DNA from: Xenorhabdus cabanillasii
Lineage (GTDB): Bacteria; Pseudomonadota; Gammaproteobacteria; Enterobacterales; Enterobacteriaceae
Direction of reading: 5' to 3'
Length of the DNA stretch: 64,000 nt
Assembly (NCBI RefSeq): GCF_003386665.1
Contig: NZ_QTUB01000001.1
Location: forward strand, 868,001-932,000
Shown here: positions 23,299 to 37,182 of the stretch, piece by piece
Numbering within the stretch: the first letter of the stretch is position 1
How the letters are laid out: each line of letters starts with the position of its first letter
The notes under the pieces: generated by a model
What the model was told of the DNA's origin: nothing
Database searches by the model: none
Seen by the model: only the letters and a program-made list of their open reading frames with translations
Program-made: the position numbers and the translations under genes

Positions 23299-23472
23299 TT
23301 TATCTGCTCTTAACCTGATTTCAGAATATATTGAGAATCATCAGTGTATTGTGAAATATTTGCTCTTTAACAATCTGGAACAAGCTGAAAATTTGAAACC
23401 ATCAATAGGGTCCTTGACGATATTGATGCGTCTCTCAACATACTCCAATTCGAAGACACCTTCGGGTTGTGA

Positions 23473-26482
<3,010 letters not shown>

Positions 26483-26576
26483 ACAACACCGAAGGTGTTT
26501 TGGGGCCAAGAGACGAAAACAGTTTCAGAGAAAGACACATAGCGTCATCAGCTTGTTCGGGATTGAATACGGGATT

Positions 26577-26696
26577 TGTCTGGCGGCAATAGCGCGGTGG
26601 TCCCACCTGACCCCATGCCGAACTCAGCAGTGAAACGCCGGCGCGCCGATGGTAGTGTGGGGTCTCCCCATGTGAGAGTAGGGCACTGCCAGACAT
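26577..26696 (+). rRNA. rrf: 5S ribosomal RNA
   Basis: 120 nt from TGTCTGGCGGCAATAGCGCG to ACTGCCAGACAT; the two ends pair as helix I. Nearly identical to E. coli 5S through the central loops (CCCACCTGACCCCATGCCGA). Confidence 0.97.
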
Positions 26697-26710
26697 TGAT
26701 TTAGTCAGAG

Positions 26711-26738
26711 AAGCCATCCGTTACCGGATGGCTTTTTT
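26711..26738 (+). terminator. Terminator of the rRNA operon
   Basis: AAGCCATCCG-TTAC-CGGATGGCTT is a perfect stem followed by a T-run. It begins 15 bp after 5S. Confidence 0.93.
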
Positions 26739-26884
26739 GCGTTTGATTTTTTTATTGCTTTTTCTTATTTCATAGAATGAAATAATTTCAATTTGCGTAC
26801 AAGAACTCGACATTATCCCCACCTTTAGGTTAGATTTGGCTATCTAGAAGGCTAAATATATGTGGAATAGTTGAGGTTCATACA

Positions 26885-27814
26885 ATGCCAATTCGTGTAC
26901 CAGATGAACTACCAGCAGTTAATTTTCTTCGCAATGAAAATATCTTTGTTATGACATCAACAAGGGCGAATGTTCAGGATATTCGCCCCTTAAAGGTATT
27001 GTTGTTAAATCTTATGCCAAAGAAGATAGAAACGGAGAATCAGTTTATCAGGCTATTGTCCAATTCACCGTTACAGATTGATATTCAGTTGCTGCGAATA
27101 AACAGTCATCAATGTAAAAATACTCCAGCGGAACATTTGGATAATTTTTATTGTGATTTTGAATCCATAAAAGACCAAAATTTTGATGGTTTGATCGTAA
27201 CAGGTGCTCCTTTGGGATTAGTAAAATTTGAAGATATTACATATTGGCAAGAAATTGAAAAAATTATCAATTGGGCCAAATGGCATGTTACTTCAACACT
27301 TTTTGTTTGTTGGGCTGTTCAGGCCGCGTTAAATATTCTTTATAACCTCCCTAAATATACACGAACAACTAAACTATCAGGTGTTTATTCTCATACAATC
27401 TCAGATCCTTTTGCGCTATTGACCAGAGGGTTTGATGAATCATTTTGGGCTCCTCATTCACGTTTTGCTGATTTTCCGGAGTCAGTTATTCGTGAGCATA
27501 CAGATCTAGATATTTTGGCTAGCTCAGAGGAGGCTGGTGTTTATTTGTTTGCCAGTAAAGATAAAAGGTTAGTATTTGTAACAGGGCATCCAGAATATGA
27601 TGTTGGAACATTAGCAGCAGAATATCAGCGTGATCAAATTGCTGGGTTAGCGCCTGCATTACCAGCCAATTATTTTCCGAATAATGATCCAGAAAATAAG
27701 CCTGTTGCAACGTGGCGTAGTCACGGTCATTTATTATTTTCAAATTGGCTTAATTACTGTGTATACCAGATCACGCCATATGATCTGTCTTATATGAATC
27801 CTTCCTTAGATTGA
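26885..27814 (+). CDS. metA: Homoserine O-succinyltransferase
   Basis: MetA transfers succinyl from succinyl-CoA to homoserine, the first committed step of methionine synthesis in the cytoplasm. The acyl-enzyme Cys142 ([12 protein letters not shown]) and the His235/Glu237 pair (VTGHPEYD) are present. The N-terminus [12 protein letters not shown] and C-terminus YQITPYDL are those of the enterobacterial enzyme, and the 309-residue length is standard. It lies between the rRNA terminator and aceB, upstream of aceBAK as in E. coli. No convincing MetJ box array was seen. Confidence 0.97.
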   Translation: MPIRVPDELPAVNFLRNENIFVMTSTRANVQDIRPLKVLLLNLMPKKIETENQFIRLLSNSPLQIDIQLLRINSHQCKNTPAEHLDNFYCDFESIKDQNFDGLIVTGAPLGLVKFEDITYWQEIEKIINWAKWHVTSTLFVCWAVQAALNILYNLPKYTRTTKLSGVYSHTISDPFALLTRGFDESFWAPHSRFADFPESVIREHTDLDILASSEEAGVYLFASKDKRLVFVTGHPEYDVGTLAAEYQRDQIAGLAPALPANYFPNNDPENKPVATWRSHGHLLFSNWLNYCVYQITPYDLSYMNPSLD

Positions 27815-27830
27815 ACCAGTTTAAAATTGT

Positions 27831-27873
27831 GAAAAATGAGAACTGACTGAAGCGAGTCATTTCTCATTTTTTT
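27831..27873 (+). terminator. Terminator after metA
   Basis: AAAAATGAGA pairs with TCTCATTTTT around an inner TGACT...AGTCA hairpin and runs into T residues. It lies immediately after metA. Confidence 0.75.
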
Positions 27874-28042
27874 AATTTTCTGTTTTTCTGTCAGCAGATC
27901 TCCATTTTTTTCATTTCTTATATATAACAAAAGCTTAACAATATCGTGTGGATTATTTTGGAATTCAATTCCCTGTTTTGTTTTGATTATATTTTATATA
28001 AATTTATGATTTTAATGTTTTTTTATAATTATATTAAAATAA

Positions 28043-28057
28043 TGGAAATGGTTTTTG
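28043..28057. promoter_or_regulatory. Candidate IclR box upstream of aceB
   Basis: TGGAAATGGTTTTTG matches the left half-site of the IclR consensus (TGGAAATNATTTCCA) perfectly and the right half poorly. It is 61 bp before aceB, and iclR is encoded in the same region, so IclR control is likely but the exact site is tentative. Confidence 0.45.
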
Positions 28058-28117
28058 ATTTATTTTTTATATTGATTACTCTTATTTGAGTGAACATTTT
28101 AAAGTGAGGAACCGGGG

Positions 28118-29716
28118 ATGGCACAGCAAGTGTTAGAAACTAAATTAACTTTTATTAAACCTTTCTCTGAAGCTGAAAAACAGGTATTAACAACTGAATC
28201 TGTTCAATTTTTGCAGGGTTTGGTTGTCAAATTTTCTGACAGACGTAGGAAATTATTAGAAGATCGTGTGAATTGGCAGAAGAGAATAGATGATGGCTCT
28301 CTTCCAGATTTTATTTCGGAAACTATTTCCATTAGAAATGGAGATTGGAAGATTCAGGGTATTCCTGACGATCTTAAAGATCGTCGAGTGGAGATCACAG
28401 GTCCTGTAGAACGAAAAATGGTCATTAATGCATTGAATGCCAATGTTAAGGTGTTTATGGCAGATTTTGAAGATTCTCTGGCACCAACATGGGATAAGGT
28501 CATTGATGGGCAAATTAACTTACGCGATGCGGTTAACGGGACAATCTCATATGCTAATGAACAGGGTAAACGTTATGAACTGAAATCTGATCCCGCAGTT
28601 TTAATTGCTCGTGTCCGGGGATTACATCTGCCAGAAAAACACGTCATTTATAAGAATGAGCCAATCTCTGGCGGATTATTTGATTTCGCACTTTATTTTT
28701 ACTTGAATTATAAGCAGTTGCTGGCAAAAGGGAGCGGTCCTTATTTCTATTTGCCTAAAATTCAGAGCTACCATGAAGCGCAGTGGTGGAGTGATGTTTT
28801 CAGTTTTACGGAAGAGCATTTCAATCTGCCAAAAGGGACGATAAAAGCTACAGTCTTAATTGAGACACTGCCAGCCGTTTTCCAAATGGACGAAATTCTC
28901 TATCACTTACGTTACCACATTGTTGGCCTGAACTGTGGACGTTGGGATTATATTTTCAGTTATATCAAAACATTAAAGAATCATGCTGATCGAGTTTTAC
29001 CTGATCGTCAGTCTGTCACTATGACACAGCCTTTCCTGAGTGCCTATTCCCGTTTATTAATTAAAACTTGTCATAAGCGCGGTGCATTCGCTATGGGGGG
29101 AATGTCGGCATTTATACCGAGTAAAGATCCTGTGCAGAATCAGCGGGTATTAGACAAAGTCAGGGCTGATAAAGAACTGGAGGCTAATAATGGCCATGAT
29201 GGTACATGGATCGCACATCCCGGCCTCGCTGATGTTGCTATGGATGTATTCAATTCAAAGCTAGGTGATCGACCAAATCAGCTGATGGTTTTCCGTGAAG
29301 AAGATGAAACGATCACTGCCGAACAACTGCTTGCACCGAGCTTGGGAGAGAGAACAGAAGAAGGAATGCGGGCGAATATTCGGGTTGCCGTCCAGTACAT
29401 AGAGGCATGGGTTTCAGGTAACGGTTGTGTACCGATATACGGTTTGATGGAAGATGCAGCTACTGCGGAAATTTCTCGTACCTCTATTTGGCAATGGATC
29501 CACCATGAAAAGTCACTTGCCAACGGTAAAAAGGTAACAAAAGAATTGTTCAGCCAGATGCTGAAGGAAGAATTGGTAGTTATTAAACAAGAAGTGGGGG
29601 AGGAGCGTTTTAACCAAGGGAGATTTATGGAGGCTTCAGACCTGATGGAACGGATCACCACACAAGATGATTTAGTCGATTTTCTGACCCTGCCGGGTTA
29701 TCAATTACTCGATTAA
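28118..29716 (+). CDS. aceB: Malate synthase A
   Basis: AceB condenses glyoxylate with acetyl-CoA to malate in the glyoxylate shunt, allowing growth on acetate and fatty acids. The 532-residue protein has the malate-synthase features VFMADFEDSLAPTW (early acidic metal-binding region), VLIETLPAVFQMDEIL and the signature LNCGRWDYIFSYIK. GTGAGGAACCGGGG before ATG 28118 contains the ribosome binding site. It is the first gene of aceBAK and fits with fadBA nearby in providing acetyl-CoA use. Confidence 0.97.
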   Translation: MAQQVLETKLTFIKPFSEAEKQVLTTESVQFLQGLVVKFSDRRRKLLEDRVNWQKRIDDGSLPDFISETISIRNGDWKIQGIPDDLKDRRVEITGPVERKMVINALNANVKVFMADFEDSLAPTWDKVIDGQINLRDAVNGTISYANEQGKRYELKSDPAVLIARVRGLHLPEKHVIYKNEPISGGLFDFALYFYLNYKQLLAKGSGPYFYLPKIQSYHEAQWWSDVFSFTEEHFNLPKGTIKATVLIETLPAVFQMDEILYHLRYHIVGLNCGRWDYIFSYIKTLKNHADRVLPDRQSVTMTQPFLSAYSRLLIKTCHKRGAFAMGGMSAFIPSKDPVQNQRVLDKVRADKELEANNGHDGTWIAHPGLADVAMDVFNSKLGDRPNQLMVFREEDETITAEQLLAPSLGERTEEGMRANIRVAVQYIEAWVSGNGCVPIYGLMEDAATAEISRTSIWQWIHHEKSLANGKKVTKELFSQMLKEELVVIKQEVGEERFNQGRFMEASDLMERITTQDDLVDFLTLPGYQLLD

Positions 29717-29782
29717 TGTAAAAAAACAATATCCGATTAATAAATTAATATCTAATTAATTAAGAACAGGAAATAAAACATC

Positions 29783-31090
29783 ATGACCGTTTCTCGAGCA
29801 CAACAAGTCACTCAATTAGAACAAGAATGGAAAAAACCACGCTGGAAAGGTATTAACCGTCCATATAAAGCTGAAGATGTCATTAAATTGCGTGGCTCAG
29901 TCAACCCTGAACATACTTTGGCGCAAATGGGCGCGAACAAGTTATGGGAACTGCTGCATGGAAAATCAAAAAAAGGTTATGTAAACGCACTTGGAGCACT
30001 GACAGGTGGTCAGGCGCTTCAACAGGCTAAAGCTGGCATTGAGGCGGTTTATCTTTCTGGCTGGCAGGTTGCTGCTGATGCTAATACCGCCGCCAGTATG
30101 TATCCTGATCAATCACTCTATCCGGTTGATTCTGTGCCGAATGTTATTAAGCGAATCAATAACAGCTTTCGCCGTGCCGATCAGATCCAATGGGCAAATG
30201 AAATTGCCCCTGAGAGCATGGAATATATTGATTATTTTCTGCCGATTGTGGCGGATGCAGAAGCTGGATTTGGTGGTGTCCTGAATGCGTTCGAACTAAT
30301 GAAATCAATGATTGAAGCTGGCGCTGCCGCAGTTCATTTCGAAGATCAGTTGGCTGCTGTGAAGAAATGCGGGCATATGGGCGGCAAGGTATTGGTGCCG
30401 ACTCAAGAAGCCATCCAGAAATTAGTAGCTGCTCGTTTAGCGGCAGATGTATTAGGCGTTCCAACTCTTCTTATTGCCCGTACTGATGCCGATGCTGCTG
30501 ACTTACTGACATCTGACTGTGATCCTTATGACAGTGAATTCATCACTGGTGAACGGACTTGCGAAGGCTTCTTCTGCACCCGTGCCGGTATTGATCAGGC
30601 TATCAGTCGTGGGTTGGCCTATGCACCGTACGCAGATGTTGTTTGGTGTGAAACTTCTACCCCGGATATTGAGGCTGCCCGTCGTTTTGCAGAAGCGATT
30701 CATGCAGAATATCCAGAGAAATTACTGGCATATAACTGCTCTCCATCTTTTAACTGGAAAAAGAATCTGGACGATAAAACTATTGCCAGCTTCCAGGAAC
30801 AACTTTCTGAGATGGGATATAAATTTCAGTTTATCACTTTGGCTGGTATTCATAGCATGTGGTTCAATATGTTTGATTTGGCATATGACTATGCTCGCGG
30901 CGAAGGAATGAAACACTATGTTGAGAAAGTTCAAGAGCGGGAGTTTGCAGCACTTGATCGAGGCTATACTTTCTCTTCGCATCAACAGGAAGTGGGCACA
31001 GGGTATTTTGATAAAGTAACCACGATTATTCAGGGAGGAGCATCTTCTGTTACCGCTCTGACTGGATCAACAGAAGAGCAGCAATTTTAA
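29783..31090 (+). CDS. aceA: Isocitrate lyase
   Basis: AceA splits isocitrate into glyoxylate and succinate, the first step of the glyoxylate shunt. The signature [16 protein letters not shown] is present, with the catalytic Cys196. DAEAGFGG (metal-binding region) and a C-terminus typical of the enterobacterial enzyme support full length at 435 residues. It starts 66 bp after aceB and is followed by aceK after 69 bp. Confidence 0.97.
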   Translation: MTVSRAQQVTQLEQEWKKPRWKGINRPYKAEDVIKLRGSVNPEHTLAQMGANKLWELLHGKSKKGYVNALGALTGGQALQQAKAGIEAVYLSGWQVAADANTAASMYPDQSLYPVDSVPNVIKRINNSFRRADQIQWANEIAPESMEYIDYFLPIVADAEAGFGGVLNAFELMKSMIEAGAAAVHFEDQLAAVKKCGHMGGKVLVPTQEAIQKLVAARLAADVLGVPTLLIARTDADAADLLTSDCDPYDSEFITGERTCEGFFCTRAGIDQAISRGLAYAPYADVVWCETSTPDIEAARRFAEAIHAEYPEKLLAYNCSPSFNWKKNLDDKTIASFQEQLSEMGYKFQFITLAGIHSMWFNMFDLAYDYARGEGMKHYVEKVQEREFAALDRGYTFSSHQQEVGTGYFDKVTTIIQGGASSVTALTGSTEEQQF

Positions 31091-31159
31091 GTTTACATAT
31101 CTATTGATATCACTTTTGGGGGATTCCGTAAGGAATTCCCCTTTACGCGTCGGATTAAG

Positions 31160-32905
31160 GTGGTAAATATGGAAACAGATTTCGCACACTTAGTTGCACA
31201 AACTATTTTGCAGGGATTTGATGCGCAATATGGCCGATTTCTGGAAGTAACTTCTGGCGCCCAACAGCGTTTTGAACAGGCAGATTGGCATGCAGTACAG
31301 CAGGCAATGAAGAAACGCATCAACCTGTATGACCACCATGTTGGTTTAGTAGTTGAACAATTGAAATGTATCAGTGGTTCATTGCAATTGCAGTATGACG
31401 AAGAGTACATCGCTAGAGTTAAAGCTGTTTATACCCGTTTACTGCCGGATTATCCCCGTTTTGAGATTGCAGAAAGTTTTTTTAACTCAGTTTATTGCCG
31501 CTTGTTTCAACATCGCAATTTGCAGCAAGAAAATTTATTTATCTTCTCTTCTCAACCAATGTGTCGCTTTCGTCATATTTCACGACCATTGTCACGGGAT
31601 TTTTCTCCTGATGGCAACTTAGAATCTATGTTGCGAGCAATCTTAAATGACTTACCGTTGCGTTTGAAATGGGAGAATTTAGAGCGGGATATTGGTTACA
31701 TCACGCAATACTTATTGAATACATTTTCCCGACATGACTTATTGCAGGCAACATTTCAGATTACTAACGAACTATTTTATCGTAATAAGGCTGCCTGGCT
31801 GGTAGGAAAAATCAGACTGGGTACAATGGCTTATCCATTTTTATTACCTATTCACCATGATGAATCAGGCAGAATTTTTATTGATACTTGTTTGACTCAT
31901 CACGATGATGCCAGCATTGTTTTTGGTTTTGCCCGCTCTTATTTTATGGTTTATGCCCCTTTGCCGGCAGCAATGGTGGAGTGGTTGCGTGAAATCTTAC
32001 CAACCAAATCAACGGCTGAACTCTATATGGCTATTGGTTGCCAAAAACACGGTAAAACAGAATATTACCGTGAATATCTGACGTTTATTAACTCATCTCA
32101 AGAGCAATTTACCATTGCTCCGGGAGTGAAAGGTATGGTTATGCTGGTCTTCACTTCTCCTTCCTTTGACCGTGTATTTAAGGTCATAAAGGACAAATTT
32201 GCTCCACAGAAAGAGGTAACTCAGGAGCGGGTTCAGGAGTGTTATCGGCTGGTAAAAGAGCATGATCGCGTCGGAAGAATGGCAGATACACAGGAGTTTG
32301 AAAATTTTGTCATTGATAAACGCCATATCAGCCCGGAATTAATGGAGGAACTGCAAAAAGAGATCCCCGCGAAACTCGAAGATCTGGGTGACAAAATCTT
32401 AATAAAACACCTTTATATGGAACGGAAAATGATCCCACTGAACATATACATGGAACAAGTAGATGAAACCCATATGAAAGATGTCGTAGAAGAATATGGA
32501 AATGCGATTAAGCAGTTGGCAGCAGCGAATATTTTTCCGGGTGACATGTTATTTAAGAACTTTGGTGTTACACGTCATGGACGGGTAATTTTCTACGATT
32601 ATGACGAAATCTGCTATATGACTGAAGTGAATTTTCGCGATATACCTCCGTCACGTTATCCAGAAGATGAACTTGCCAGCGAACCGTGGTACAGCGTTGC
32701 TCCCAACGATGTTTTTCCTGAGGAGTTCCGATACTTTTTATGTAGTGACAAGCGTATTCGTAAGTATTTTGAAGAAAGCCACAGTGACCTGTTTAAAGCA
32801 GATTACTGGCGGGCATTGCAGGAGCGTATTAAAAGAGGGCATGTAGAGGATGTTTTTGCTTATCGTAGTAGACAGCGATTCAGTCTTCGTACTGAAATAA
32901 ACTAA
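31160..32905 (+). CDS. aceK: Isocitrate dehydrogenase kinase/phosphatase
   Basis: AceK phosphorylates and dephosphorylates isocitrate dehydrogenase, steering isocitrate between the TCA cycle and the glyoxylate shunt. The 581-residue protein has the nucleotide-binding segment [28 protein letters not shown] and the kinase active-site region [18 protein letters not shown], where the Asp residues bind Mg-ATP. The start codon lies 69 bp after aceA. The last third of the operon normally has low expression relative to aceBA. Confidence 0.96.
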   Translation: MVNMETDFAHLVAQTILQGFDAQYGRFLEVTSGAQQRFEQADWHAVQQAMKKRINLYDHHVGLVVEQLKCISGSLQLQYDEEYIARVKAVYTRLLPDYPRFEIAESFFNSVYCRLFQHRNLQQENLFIFSSQPMCRFRHISRPLSRDFSPDGNLESMLRAILNDLPLRLKWENLERDIGYITQYLLNTFSRHDLLQATFQITNELFYRNKAAWLVGKIRLGTMAYPFLLPIHHDESGRIFIDTCLTHHDDASIVFGFARSYFMVYAPLPAAMVEWLREILPTKSTAELYMAIGCQKHGKTEYYREYLTFINSSQEQFTIAPGVKGMVMLVFTSPSFDRVFKVIKDKFAPQKEVTQERVQECYRLVKEHDRVGRMADTQEFENFVIDKRHISPELMEELQKEIPAKLEDLGDKILIKHLYMERKMIPLNIYMEQVDETHMKDVVEEYGNAIKQLAAANIFPGDMLFKNFGVTRHGRVIFYDYDEICYMTEVNFRDIPPSRYPEDELASEPWYSVAPNDVFPEEFRYFLCSDKRIRKYFEESHSDLFKADYWRALQERIKRGHVEDVFAYRSRQRFSLRTEIN

Positions 32906-33150
32906 ATAATAAATATAATCAGTGGTATTATAATTTCCACAGTTAAAGATAATGTATCGTTGTATGATGAAAAATAGCAACTAAATAATACTGTTTTAAA
33001 ATGACTAGCTATTCTTTTATCGATTTTAAATGGTATGATTCTATTTAGGAAGATTGGTTTTATTTTTATAGATATATAATTTAATAATTATAATTTTTAC
33101 CATTAATAGCATCATGTCATTTATTTATAAAAATATTTAAGGAGGAAATA
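32906..33150. other. AT-rich spacer between aceK and the three-repeat protein
   Basis: About 245 bp, strongly AT-rich, no coding frame. It probably holds the promoter of the gene at 33151. AAGGAGGAAATA directly before that start is a near-perfect ribosome binding site. Confidence 0.4.
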
Positions 33151-33711
33151 ATGGCTCAGATTATTTTATATGGTGATATTTTACATATTAAGAATAATTA
33201 TGCTAAGGGTAGTTATCTTGATGTTAATGGACAGTCGACTTCAGTGGAGGAAAAATATAATGTTGTTACTTCTGTTTTATCAAATCGTGATACTGGTTCG
33301 GGTTCATGGCAGATTTTATCAGCAGAAGGTAAAAGTTTAGGGACGGAAGTTTACAGTTGTGATACGGTGTTTTTATTGAATTTTTATAGAAATAATGGAG
33401 GATATCTGAGAGTTAGTGGAAATGCACCGTCACCAGAACTCTATAATGTTTATACTGCGGATAAACCTGTACATGCCCTTGATACTGCAACATGGCATAT
33501 TTTTTCAGAAGCAAACGATAAACATGATGGTAAAGTCCGTGAAGGTAATATTATTCGTCTGTTGAATGATTTTAACCATACGCATGGCGGTTTTCTCGAT
33601 GTCTGTTGGCTGGCAAATCAACCTGGTGCTGTATATAAAGTTTATACATCTCTGCTATCAAATAGAGGTAATGGTACGGGGACATGGACATTATCTAAAG
33701 CCATTTGTTAA
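33151..33711 (+). CDS. Putative beta-trefoil (lectin-like) protein, three internal repeats
   Basis: A 186-residue protein with no signal peptide or membrane segment. It consists of three copies of one unit, at about residues 8-57, 69-119 and 131-182. Each has a GxxLxV motif (GSYLDV, GGYLRV, GGFLDV), then YNVVTS, YNVYTA or YKVYTS, and a closing GSWQI, ATWHI or GTWTL. Three 50-60-residue units with a Trp near each end suggest a beta-trefoil, a fold often used by lectins. I do not recognise the exact family. It has a very strong ribosome binding site, is AT-rich, and occupies the place between aceK and iclR where E. coli has arpA. A secreted or surface sugar-binding role is inference. Confidence 0.65.
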   Translation: MAQIILYGDILHIKNNYAKGSYLDVNGQSTSVEEKYNVVTSVLSNRDTGSGSWQILSAEGKSLGTEVYSCDTVFLLNFYRNNGGYLRVSGNAPSPELYNVYTADKPVHALDTATWHIFSEANDKHDGKVREGNIIRLLNDFNHTHGGFLDVCWLANQPGAVYKVYTSLLSNRGNGTGTWTLSKAIC

Positions 33712-33850
33712 ATTGAATCATTTTTATTATCTGAATTATCTTCTCATAAAATTAATTGATTCAAGGAAATATTAGATAAAAAATGATAAATTTTTTCAAT
33801 GCGGAAATTTTTTAATCTTAAATTTCCGCATTAAGTTTTAGATAAAAAGA

Positions 33851-34492
33851 TTATGCTTCAGCTCCCGCAATTGCACTCCGCGCTAATTCCGTAATATGAG
33901 CATAATCACCTTTTTTCAACGCATCATCTGGTACTAACCATGAACCGCCTATGCACAGGACACTATTCAGTGCCAGATAATCGCGGTAATTATCTGGAGA
34001 AATTCCCCCCGTCGGGCAGAAGCGTACCTGTGGGAATGGGCCAGCAATAGCTTTCAGGGCTTTTACACCACCATTTGCTTCTGCTGGAAAGAATTTGAAG
34101 CAGTTTAAACCATAGCTCATACCTAGCATTAATTCAGAGACTGTGGAGATCCCCGGGATAAGAGGAATTGAACCAGTAGCCGTTGCTTTTAACAACTCAC
34201 CAGTCAATCCCGGACTAATGGCAAACTGAGCACCGGCTTCAGTGACGGTTACCAGTTGTTCTGGATTAATGACCGTTCCAGCACCGATAATCGCTTCAGG
34301 AACTTCCCTGGCGATAAGGCGAATAGCTTCTAGTGCGCATTCAGTTCTCAAGGTGACTTCCAGCACGCGTATTCCGCCGGCAACCATCGCTTTTGCTAAT
34401 GGTACAGCATGTTCAATTTCATTGATTACAATGACAGGGACGACAGGGCCATTGGTCAGGATGCTTTCTGCTTTTGTTTTCCAGTTATTCAT
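33851..34492 (-). CDS. eda: 2-dehydro-3-deoxy-phosphogluconate aldolase (KDPG aldolase)
   Basis: Eda cleaves KDPG to pyruvate and glyceraldehyde-3-phosphate (Entner-Doudoroff and sugar-acid catabolism). It is a class I aldolase with Schiff-base Lys133 ([13 protein letters not shown]), Glu45 (VLEVTLRT) and Arg49 at the expected positions. 213 residues from [10 protein letters not shown] equals E. coli; an in-frame ATG two codons upstream (34498) is the alternative. It lies alone between the three-repeat gene and iclR and is not next to edd here. Confidence 0.95.
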   Translation of the reverse strand: MNNWKTKAESILTNGPVVPVIVINEIEHAVPLAKAMVAGGIRVLEVTLRTECALEAIRLIAREVPEAIIGAGTVINPEQLVTVTEAGAQFAISPGLTGELLKATATGSIPLIPGISTVSELMLGMSYGLNCFKFFPAEANGGVKALKAIAGPFPQVRFCPTGGISPDNYRDYLALNSVLCIGGSWLVPDDALKKGDYAHITELARSAIAGAEA

Positions 34493-34689
34493 TAGCATTT
34501 TCTCTCGTCAAATCAGACATGAGGGATTTAAACTCCCTGATTATAAAAATGTCATTGAACCATGGCTCTTGATTCAAGGCATCATGTAATGACGCATAAG
34601 GATGGACAGAAGAGCCTGGTGAATACAATTCCATGGATCTCATCTGGTTGGAATTAGCTGTACCGTAAAAAGTGAAATTGACCGGAATT

Positions 34690-35520
34690 TCACTTAATTC
34701 CTCCATACTCCCGACTAACCTCTTTTGCCGCCCGCATAACAAGGGCACCAAGTTCAGTTACCCGATCATCAGAGATGCGCGATATTGGGCCGGAGATAGA
34801 AATAGCGGCAAAAGCCCCGTGATGCTCATCATAAATGCAGGCAGCGATACAGCGTAATCCGAGGGCGTGTTCTTCATCATCGAGTGAAAAACCCTGCTTA
34901 CGGATTTGTTCAAGATTTTCTTTCAACGCGGCTGCGGTGGTATGAGTATGTTGTGTATAGGCGTGTAATCCTTTTTTATGCAGTAATTGTAGGCACTTTT
35001 GTTCGGACAGCGTGGAAAGGAGCGCTTTACCTGCGCCGGAAGCGTGCATCGGCAACTGGCCGCCAATTGGGGCGGACATCCGCATCAGTGCATTACATTG
35101 CACCTGATCAACAATCACTGCTTCATACTCATCAATATTGAAAATAGCAAGATTGACGGTTTCACCGGAATCTTCCATTAGCTGGCGTAGAATCGGGTGA
35201 ACCAATACCATCAGATTGCGGCTTTGCAGAAAGCTGCTACCGACAACAAAAGCATGTGATGCAATTACCCACAATCCCAGATCGCCAATCTGACGGACAA
35301 AACCATGCTGCTGTAATGTGGTTAAAAGGCGGTGAGTGGTGGAATTGGGAAGGCCAGCCTGAATAGCAAGGTCAGTCAATGCGACTCCACTTTGTGAATC
35401 AGAAATATATTCCAAAAGGGATAGGCCTCGGCTTAAGGACTGAACCTGACCGCTTGCAGCGGCACTACCGGCTGTCATTTTAGTTTTCTTGGTACGTTTG
35501 CTGGCAATGGCGGAGCTCAT
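34690..35520 (-). CDS. iclR: Acetate operon repressor IclR
   Basis: IclR represses aceBAK and itself; glyoxylate and pyruvate modulate its DNA binding. The N-terminal winged helix is clear (QVQSLSRGLSLLEYI, LPNSTTHRLLTTLQQHGFVRQ), followed by the effector-binding domain (APIGGQLPMHASGAGKALL, DDEEHALGLRCIAACI, AISISGPISRI). The 276-residue length and sequence follow E. coli IclR rather than other family members such as KdgR, and it lies downstream of aceBAK in opposite orientation. A candidate IclR box lies upstream at 35573. Confidence 0.95.
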   Translation of the reverse strand: MSSAIASKRTKKTKMTAGSAAASGQVQSLSRGLSLLEYISDSQSGVALTDLAIQAGLPNSTTHRLLTTLQQHGFVRQIGDLGLWVIASHAFVVGSSFLQSRNLMVLVHPILRQLMEDSGETVNLAIFNIDEYEAVIVDQVQCNALMRMSAPIGGQLPMHASGAGKALLSTLSEQKCLQLLHKKGLHAYTQHTHTTAAALKENLEQIRKQGFSLDDEEHALGLRCIAACIYDEHHGAFAAISISGPISRISDDRVTELGALVMRAAKEVSREYGGIK

Positions 35521-35572
35521 AAGATTCCCTCTAAATTATCCTCTACTTACAGCATGACTGTGGTAGAAAAAA

Positions 35573-35587
35573 TGGAATTTGTTTTCG
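35573..35587. promoter_or_regulatory. Candidate IclR autoregulatory box
   Basis: TGGAATTTGTTTTCG matches 10 of 14 informative positions of TGGAAATNATTTCCA and lies 53 bp upstream of the iclR start. It is tentative. Confidence 0.35.
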
Positions 35588-35739
35588 TTTTCTTATTATG
35601 AATGATAAAGAGGGAAAAAACACATCCGATGAGTAGAGGAAAAAATTGCTTTTAGTTAGAGGCAGTATGAGAGTTGAAGGTGTAATCTCATCCCATAATG
35701 GGATGAGATTATGTTACATCATGATCAGCCTTATGAACT

Positions 35740-37113
35740 TTAATCTTCAAACAGATTACGATGAAGTGTCTGCACGATCTGTTCTGCATCTTTGCCGGGC
35801 ACGAGCAGACAAACATTATGGCTACTTGCTCCATAGCTGATCATGCGGATATTAAAAGATTCCAGAGGGCCAAAAATCTCTTTTCCTAATCCTTTGGCCT
35901 GTGAAAGTTTATTGCCGATAATTGCCACCAGTGCCAAATTTTCTTCAACTTCCACACGACACAATGTTGAAAGTTCAGTCAGCAGGGCATTGGTCAGCAA
36001 ACTGCCGTTCGTGCTGGTGGAGCCCGTGGTATCCAGTGTCAAAGCAACACTCACTTCTGAAGTGGTAATCAAATCCACCGAAATATTATGACGTGAGAGC
36101 AGGGTAAAAACTTCTGCCAGAAAGCCTCTTGCATGCAACATTTTCAGGCTATGCAGGGTTAATAAAGTTTGTTTACGCCGCAATGCCAATGCCCGAAAAC
36201 GAGGTGGATTTTCTGTTCTGTCGCAAACCAATGTACCGTCGGCTCGCGGTTCTTTACTCGAACCAACAAAAACAGGAATACCACTGCGGACGGCTGGCAG
36301 TAGGGTAGCTGGATGGAGAATTTTGGCACCGAATGTTGCCATCTCAGCCGCTTCATCAAAAGCAATCTTATCAATACGTTTGGCGGTTGGGGCAACTCTG
36401 GGATCGGTTGTGTAGATCCCCGGAACATCCGTCCAGATATCGACACGCCGCAAGCCCAGTGCTTCGCCAAGCAGGGCGGCGGTATAATCACTGCCGCCAC
36501 GTCCTAAAGTTGTTGTGCGGCCTTTTTCCTCTCTGCCGATAAAACCCTGTGTAATGACAATCGTGTTATTCAGGCGAGGCTGGAGATGTTCTGTCACTAA
36601 TATATTGAGCTGATTTGTGTCAGGCTCTGCTTGCCCAAATTGGTCATTGGTACGCATTATCCGGCGGATATCAAACCATTCGGCATCCGTGTTGCGCTGA
36701 CGTAACAATTCGGTAAACAGCAGTGTAGACATGACTTCCCCATGACTGACTAACTCGTCAGTCAACGCCTTAGATGTTGCCAGTGAGGCAGTTTCTGACA
36801 ACGTTGCGATATTATCCAGTAAATGCTCAATCTCTTCTTTAAGCACAGCCGTTTCATTTAACCGCTTGATAATTGCATATTGAATATCACGGATCTGCTT
36901 CAGGCACTTCTCCCGTTTATCGTTATCGCAACCAGATGCTAATGTGACCAATAGGTTAGTGACACCAGCGGAAGCTGATAAAACGACTACGCGAACATCT
37001 CTGTTTGCCAAAATAATATCAGCACAGTTATTCATGGCATCAAAGTCCGCCACACTAGTACCACCGAATTTTGCAACAACATACTGCGAATAGGGAGAAG
37101 ATACTGCACTCAT
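35740..37113 (-). CDS. lysC: Lysine-sensitive aspartokinase III
   Basis: LysC phosphorylates aspartate, the entry to lysine, threonine and methionine synthesis, and is inhibited by lysine. The kinase motif VAKFGGTSV is at the N-terminus, with GRGGSDYTAALLGEAL in the catalytic domain and two C-terminal ACT domains (from about residue 310: TLLTLHSLKMLHARGFLAEVF and LVAIIGNKL). The 457-residue monofunctional protein matches E. coli LysC and lies next to pgi as in E. coli. The roughly 300-bp leader shows none of the conserved lysine-riboswitch blocks that I could recognise. Confidence 0.95.
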   Translation of the reverse strand: MSAVSSPYSQYVVAKFGGTSVADFDAMNNCADIILANRDVRVVVLSASAGVTNLLVTLASGCDNDKREKCLKQIRDIQYAIIKRLNETAVLKEEIEHLLDNIATLSETASLATSKALTDELVSHGEVMSTLLFTELLRQRNTDAEWFDIRRIMRTNDQFGQAEPDTNQLNILVTEHLQPRLNNTIVITQGFIGREEKGRTTTLGRGGSDYTAALLGEALGLRRVDIWTDVPGIYTTDPRVAPTAKRIDKIAFDEAAEMATFGAKILHPATLLPAVRSGIPVFVGSSKEPRADGTLVCDRTENPPRFRALALRRKQTLLTLHSLKMLHARGFLAEVFTLLSRHNISVDLITTSEVSVALTLDTTGSTSTNGSLLTNALLTELSTLCRVEVEENLALVAIIGNKLSQAKGLGKEIFGPLESFNIRMISYGASSHNVCLLVPGKDAEQIVQTLHRNLFED

Positions 37114-37136
37114 GGATGATAGCCTTCTGTTTTAGG

Positions 37137-37182
37137 AATAGAGAGTTAGTTTAGAAATAGAGGGTTAGAAATATCGGGTTAG
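37137..37182. repeat. Three degenerate 13-bp repeats in the lysC leader
   Basis: AATAGAGAGTTAG (37137-37149), AATAGAGGGTTAG (37156-37168) and AATATCGGGTTAG (37170-37182) lie just upstream of lysC. They could be regulator sites or a slipped duplication. No known factor is recognised. Confidence 0.5.

Noticed and set aside
34485..34751. 88-codon minus-strand frame between eda and iclR
   Set aside because: It overlaps the end of iclR and the start of eda, has no good ribosome binding site and no recognisable protein pattern.
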